Source: JAICLL01 sp035252155 (lineage in GTDB: Bacteria; Planctomycetota; Planctomycetia; Pirellulales; JAICIG01). From it: a stretch of 15,882 nt of DNA. The position numbers and the translations under genes are program-made. Below are positions 12,355-15,882 of this stretch, in pieces (position 1 is the stretch's first letter; each line of letters starts with the position of its first letter). The DNA is taken from contig DATFDL010000357.1 of assembly GCA_035252155.1 (NCBI GenBank), forward strand, positions 1 to 15,882, in the 5' to 3' direction. Under the pieces are notes generated by a model, which saw only the letters and a program-made list of their open reading frames with translations, had not been told where the DNA came from and searched no databases.

Positions 12355-15300
12355 TCAACGCTCGCAGTTGACCACCCGCACGTTGGCGGTGTGGCGGCCA
12401 ACGTCGATGCCGGGGCCGCCGTCGATCAGAGCGTCCACCATCGCGTCGCCGTTGACGAAGAGCGCCAGGTCGTCGTCGCCCCTGCCGCCTTCAACGGTGA
12501 CTTCATCCGCGCCGTCGCCGGAGGCGGCCACAGTCACTGCGACGCGGTCGTTGCCGGCGCCGCCGTCGAATACGGTGGAAAAGACGCCTCCGCGCTGGAC
12601 TTCGGGCATGAGGACGCCAACCATGGTGTCGTCGCCGGCGCCGCCGTCCACCAACAGGTTCATGACGCCTGCCGGCTCGATGCAAGGCTCGATTTTACCG
12701 CCGAGCGTATCATTGCCCGCTCCGCCTATCAACCGCATGGAAAGCGCACCCGCGATCTCGTTATCTCCGTCGAGAAAGCCGAGGACGGTATCGTCGCCGG
12801 TCCCTCCGTCCAGAACCACGTCCATGATGCCAGCGGGCATGACGCACGGTTGAATGTCGCCGCGGAGAACGTCATCGCCCGAGCCGCCGTCGGCTCGTAG
12901 CGTAACCCGCCCGCCCGCGTTGACCATGGGATCAAGGAGGTTGTTGGTGATCACGTCCGAGCCATCGCCGCCGTCAAGGGCTACGTCGAGCGTGCCGTCT
13001 ACGATCGCGTCGACGTAGTCGAAGCGGAGCAGGTCATCGCCCGAACCGCCGTTCATGTTGACGCTGGAGGTGGCGCCCGCGGCAATGTGATTGGACCAAC
13101 CGCCCTGCATGCGGTCTGAGCCAAGACCGCCGCGGAGATTCACTTCCGTGCTCCCTCCGGCATTCACGTCCCAGACAGCGTTGAAGCCGATGTTGTCGTC
13201 TCCGGCGCCGCCGTCCACGTTCATGGTTACGGGAGCATTGATCTGCACGGCGGGAACAGCGGCGAAATCACCCGCCGATGGAATGGCCGGCGGATCGGGC
13301 TGCGGGTTAAAACCATAGATGACGCGGATGTCGTCGTCGCCCTGGCCGCCGGTGGCGGCGATGTCCATCGGCGCATTGACGAACAGCTTCGCCGGCGGGT
13401 CGGGCTGCGGATTGAAGCCGTAGATGACGCGAATATCATCGTCGCCCCGACCACCGTCCAATCGGGCCTGGACCGGCGTATTGAGAAAAACGCTTGGCAT
13501 AGCGGGCGGATCGGGCTGGGGATTGAAGCCGAAGATGACGCGGATGTCGTCCCTGCCATCACCGCCCTGCACATTAAGGTTCACCGGCGATGGCGGATCG
13601 TCATCCGAGCTGGGCGCGTCGCTGCCTAGGAAGGCAGTCGTGATCCGATCGTCGCCGGCGCCGCCATCCAAGCTCACCTGCGCCGGCATGCAAGGACCCG
13701 GCTGAACGAAGACGGTGTTGAAGGTATCGTTGCCAGCGCCGCCCCGTGCCGCAAGCCCGAGCGACCCGGGGACCTCTCCGGGCCGGCAGGGACCCGGCGA
13801 GACGAGTACGGCGTTGAGCGTATCGTCACCACTACCCAGGTCAGCCACCAAGTGGAAGTCCTGGTCGGAGGCGGGTTGCAAATTGAGCGAGAGCCTGTCG
13901 TTGCCGTCGCCGGTCTCGACATCGACCTGATCGATGCCGGGTATGGTCAACGGCGCGGTGCGTTCGCGGAGCGAGGCGACGGTGACGCTGCTGGCGTCTT
14001 CGGTGACAGCGATATCGTCGTCCGCCTCGGTGCCAATGATCTTGAGCAGGTTGCCGATCTTGGAAAGGTCGATGGTGCTGAAGGCGGCGTTGTAGCGGGC
14101 CACGGCGAAGTCTCCCGTGCCGGCGCCGAGGAGATCTGTAACTCCGGCGGCGACGATTTTGCCGTCGGCCTGCAGCGTCATGGCGGTGGCGCCAACGTGC
14201 GGCGCGCCAAAGGAGGTGACAGTTATACCGCCATTACCGAACGTCGAATCCAAGCTTCCGTCGGGATTGCATCGCACCGCGGTGAAATGCGTGGCATCGG
14301 AGTCATGCCCTACCGCAACGATCCGGCCATCCGTCTGGACGGCAACGTCCTTGAGCAGCGGATCGTTGGCGGGAAGGATCACGCGGCCATCGGCATCAAA
14401 GTCGGAATCCGGCGTGCCATCAGGCAAAAAGCGGGCAAGCACGCCTGCAATCATTCCCGGGCTTGTGCTGTAGCCTGCCACGACCATCCTACCATCGGTT
14501 TGCAGCGCCACCGACGTGGCCTCATCCGTGTCGCCAGGGACGACGTGCATGAGCACCTGGCCGGACGTGCCGAACGTGGGATCCGCGTTGCCGTGAGGGT
14601 CAAAACGTGACAGGGCGAGCTCGTTGCCGGAGCCCACGTCAGAGTCACCGACGACCACGATGTCGCCATTACTCTGTATCGCGAGGTCATTTGCATTGAC
14701 AAAGGGAATGGAGAGCGTGCCACCGATGCCAAACGAAGGATCCAGCGAACCGTTCGATGTATATTCTGCCAACAGTGCCATGTTTCCCGCGGAATCGCCC
14801 GCTACCAGGATGTCGCCGGTAGCCGTAACGGATATGGCGCGGGCCACATTAAACCCATTCGGATTGTCGATAGAACCGCCGACCGGATTGATCGGCGTCG
14901 CAACTTTGCCGTTGCTCCCGAAGCCGAGGTCGAGCGTCCCGTCCGAGTTATAACGTGCTAAAGCGAGTTGAGGGATGCCCGAAACAGTGGCGTAGCCTGC
15001 GGCCACGATTTTGCCGTCATTCTGGATGGCGACGGCATTGGCCCCATCGTCGCCGCCAGAGAAATCGGTGATCGCCTTGCCGTCAAAGCTGAACGTGGTG
15101 TCGAGCGTTCCATCCGGGTTGTAACGAGCGAGGGCAAAGTTAAAACCCCCTCCGCCGGCGCCGGTTTCTCCCGCGACGACAATTTTGTCGTCCCACGGCT
15201 GCGTGACAACGGCGTGAGCGAGTTCGCCCGAGCCAAAATCAGTGACCACCTTGCCGCCGACGCCAAACGTGGGGTCGAGGGTGCCGGCCGAGAGCATGGC

Positions 15301-15408
15301 ACGGTTTTCGAGTAACTCCAGCCTAAGGCGCAGTGTCTTAACGCCGACCCGAGGGGCCGCGCGCCGTTTCGATCGGGAAACTACCTTTCGGAAAGCGGGC
15401 CATCGCAT
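12355..15408 (-). CDS. Very long secreted repeat protein: delta-60 repeats followed by RTX-like GGxGDD repeats
   Basis: ATG 15408 has AGGAG 6 nt upstream; the product has 1017 residues ending at TGA 12355. The basic N-terminus and LRLELLENRAMLSAGTLDP (27-45) form the LExRxxLSA element typical of planctomycete exported proteins. Residues ~42-450 carry seven delta-60 type repeats, each opening with G-[TSN]-x-D-x-x-F (GTLDPTFG, GTLDTTFS, GTLDLGFG, GSLDPSFG, GNADPTFG, GTPDSDFD, GSLDSTFG) followed by DGKIVAAG-like strands, probably a beta-propeller. From ~480 on come about fifteen units with D/GGxGDD or GGAGNDT motifs, like calcium-binding RTX repeats. Within them lie three near-identical units around RVI-[FY]-GFNPQPDPPA, and four proline-cysteine loops (PGPCRPG, PGPCMPA, IQPCVMPAG, IEPCIEPAG). 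A surface or matrix protein is likely; its ligand is unknown. Confidence 0.9.
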   Translation of the reverse strand: MRWPAFRKVVSRSKRRAAPRVGVKTLRLRLELLENRAMLSAGTLDPTFGVGGKVVTDFGSGELAHAVVTQPWDDKIVVAGETGAGGGGFNFALARYNPDGTLDTTFSFDGKAITDFSGGDDGANAVAIQNDGKIVAAGYATVSGIPQLALARYNSDGTLDLGFGSNGKVATPINPVGGSIDNPNGFNVARAISVTATGDILVAGDSAGNMALLAEYTSNGSLDPSFGIGGTLSIPFVNANDLAIQSNGDIVVVGDSDVGSGNELALSRFDPHGNADPTFGTSGQVLMHVVPGDTDEATSVALQTDGRMVVAGYSTSPGMIAGVLARFLPDGTPDSDFDADGRVILPANDPLLKDVAVQTDGRIVAVGHDSDATHFTAVRCNPDGSLDSTFGNGGITVTSFGAPHVGATAMTLQADGKIVAAGVTDLLGAGTGDFAVARYNAAFSTIDLSKIGNLLKIIGTEADDDIAVTEDASSVTVASLRERTAPLTIPGIDQVDVETGDGNDRLSLNLQPASDQDFHLVADLGSGDDTLNAVLVSPGPCRPGEVPGSLGLAARGGAGNDTFNTVFVQPGPCMPAQVSLDGGAGDDRITTAFLGSDAPSSDDDPPSPVNLNVQGGDGRDDIRVIFGFNPQPDPPAMPSVFLNTPVQARLDGGRGDDDIRVIYGFNPQPDPPAKLFVNAPMDIAATGGQGDDDIRVIYGFNPQPDPPAIPSAGDFAAVPAVQINAPVTMNVDGGAGDDNIGFNAVWDVNAGGSTEVNLRGGLGSDRMQGGWSNHIAAGATSSVNMNGGSGDDLLRFDYVDAIVDGTLDVALDGGDGSDVITNNLLDPMVNAGGRVTLRADGGSGDDVLRGDIQPCVMPAGIMDVVLDGGTGDDTVLGFLDGDNEIAGALSMRLIGGAGNDTLGGKIEPCIEPAGVMNLLVDGGAGDDTMVGVLMPEVQRGGVFSTVFDGGAGNDRVAVTVAASGDGADEVTVEGGRGDDDLALFVNGDAMVDALIDGGPGIDVGRHTANVRVVNCER
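13286..13560 (-). repeat. Three tandem units encoding GFNPQPDPPA within the RTX-like region
   Basis: Three units of about 103-112 bp, beginning near 13286, 13391 and 13501 on the plus strand, are nearly identical around bases encoding RVI-[FY]-GFNPQPDPPA and the preceding G-D-D-D/R-D-I. They differ more in the linkers. The high DNA identity compared with the other RTX-like units suggests recent duplication within the gene. Confidence 0.65.
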
Positions 15409-15495
15409 GATTGAATCTCCTGCGTCAGTACGGCCTGCGATACAATGACAAAGCCGCTCTCCAGGCGCGCAGACCGAGCGCCGGGGCGAGGCTGA

Positions 15496-15541
15496 GGCCG
15501 GGGAGGACGTGCTTGACCGCTGGACCTCCCCGGCCGTTTTT
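15496..15541 (+). terminator. Strong 11-bp GC-rich hairpin with T-run on the plus strand
   Basis: GGCCGGGGAGG (15496-15506) pairs perfectly with CCTCCCCGGCC (15525-15535) over an 18-nt loop, and GTTTTT follows on the plus strand. Read that way it is a classical intrinsic terminator, but both flanking genes are leftward. For the WD40 gene, whose stop is at 15550, the hairpin appears 14 bp downstream without a T-run on its strand and could still end or protect its transcript. Confidence 0.6.
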
Positions 15542-15549
15542 CCACTACT

Positions 15550-15882
15550 TCACTGGTCACTAAGCTTCTGCTCCGACTGCGACAGCTCGATCGGGCTGAC
15601 GTCCCAAACGCGCACGGTGCCGCTGTTCGTGGCGGCGGCCAAGCGCCGGCCATCGGGGCTGAAGGCCAGACCGGTAACCTGAAACGCGTGCCCGCGAAAA
15701 GCCATCTCCTCGCAGCCGGTTTCGAGCTCCCAAACCACCACCGCCGCGTTGTCGAGCACGCATGCCAGGCGCCGGCCGTCAGGGCTGAAGGTCGCGTACT
15801 GAAGCTTGTTGGTGAGCGGATGCAGGACGCAGGTTTCCCGTCGCGATTTCAGGTCCCACACCTTTACATCCCACCATTTCGG
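15550..15882 (-). CDS. WD40-repeat protein, C-terminal end (5' part outside the window)
   Basis: The frame is open to the right edge and reads PKWWDVKVWDLKSRRETCVL at its visible beginning, so the gene continues beyond 15882; the GTG at 15861 is an internal codon, not a start. It ends at TGA 15550. At least two full WD40 blades are visible: LQYATFSPDGRRLACVLDNA with VVVWELETGCEEM, and GHAFQVTGLAFSPDGRRLAA with GTVRVWDVSP. The last ~14 residues (IELSQSEQKLSDQ) are a polar tail. In planctomycetes such repeats often form a C-terminal propeller on Ser/Thr kinases or occur in stand-alone cytoplasmic scaffolds; which applies here cannot be seen. It lies upstream of the giant repeat gene on the same strand, with 141 bp and a strong hairpin between. 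Confidence 0.88.
   Translation of the reverse strand, partial: PKWWDVKVWDLKSRRETCVLHPLTNKLQYATFSPDGRRLACVLDNAAVVVWELETGCEEMAFRGHAFQVTGLAFSPDGRRLAAATNSGTVRVWDVSPIELSQSEQKLSDQ

Noticed and set aside
13286..13560. Possible CRISPR-like array from regularly spaced repeats
   Set aside because: The units are in-frame protein repeats of ~105 bp with coding linkers; no short palindromic repeat, leader or cas gene is present.
13852..14610. 252-codon plus-strand frame
   Set aside because: It is antisense to the repeat region of the giant gene and only reflects its regular codon pattern.

Overview
The window looks like a piece of a planctomycete chromosome, most likely Pirellulales-like. It is GC-rich. 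It carries an ECF sigma factor beside a divergent Ser/Thr kinase with a zinc-finger N-terminus, a very long secreted repeat protein whose N-terminus has the planctomycete-type LExRxxLSA motif, WD40 repeats, and a REP-like hairpin of a kind I associate with these genomes. Taxonomy is inferred from gene content only. No rRNA, tRNA, CRISPR array, transposase or phage gene was seen.

Left part (1-6222) is an accessory patchwork of small genes. It opens with the 3' part of a ferredoxin-like protein fused to an SCP2 lipid-binding domain. Next come a 29-codon remnant of a zinc-type alcohol dehydrogenase, two leftward DUF1801 genes (the second N-terminally eroded), and a small conserved protein of unknown function. 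A YCII/DGPF protein follows, overlapping by 4 bp an ECF42-type sigma factor with a TPR-like C-terminal extension. Leftward VOC-fold and TylF-like methyltransferase genes close this part.

Centre (6560-12226) is the most interesting region. After a small membrane-anchored coiled-coil protein comes a leftward ECF sigma gene and, divergent from it, three rightward genes. The first is a Ser/Thr kinase with an N-terminal anti-sigma-like HxxxCxxC finger and an extracytoplasmic DUF3365/Tll0287-type sensor carrying a CxxCH haem-c motif. The second is an exported squalene-cyclase-like toroid protein that also has a CxxCH motif. The third is a Tat-exported protein of unknown family. Each of the three rightward genes has the same 19-bp element, GTGTAACGC-N4-GCGTTN, starting 67, 72 and 67 bp before its start codon. 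This suggests one regulon, perhaps controlled by the ECF factor next door. My reading is a haem/redox-responsive kinase-sigma system driving exported proteins; sequence supports the parts and the shared site, not the function.

Right part (12227-15882) holds a REP-like double hairpin between convergent genes, a 1017-residue secreted protein (seven delta-60 repeats followed by RTX-like GGxGDD repeats), a strong hairpin, and the C-terminal end of a WD40 protein that runs off the window.
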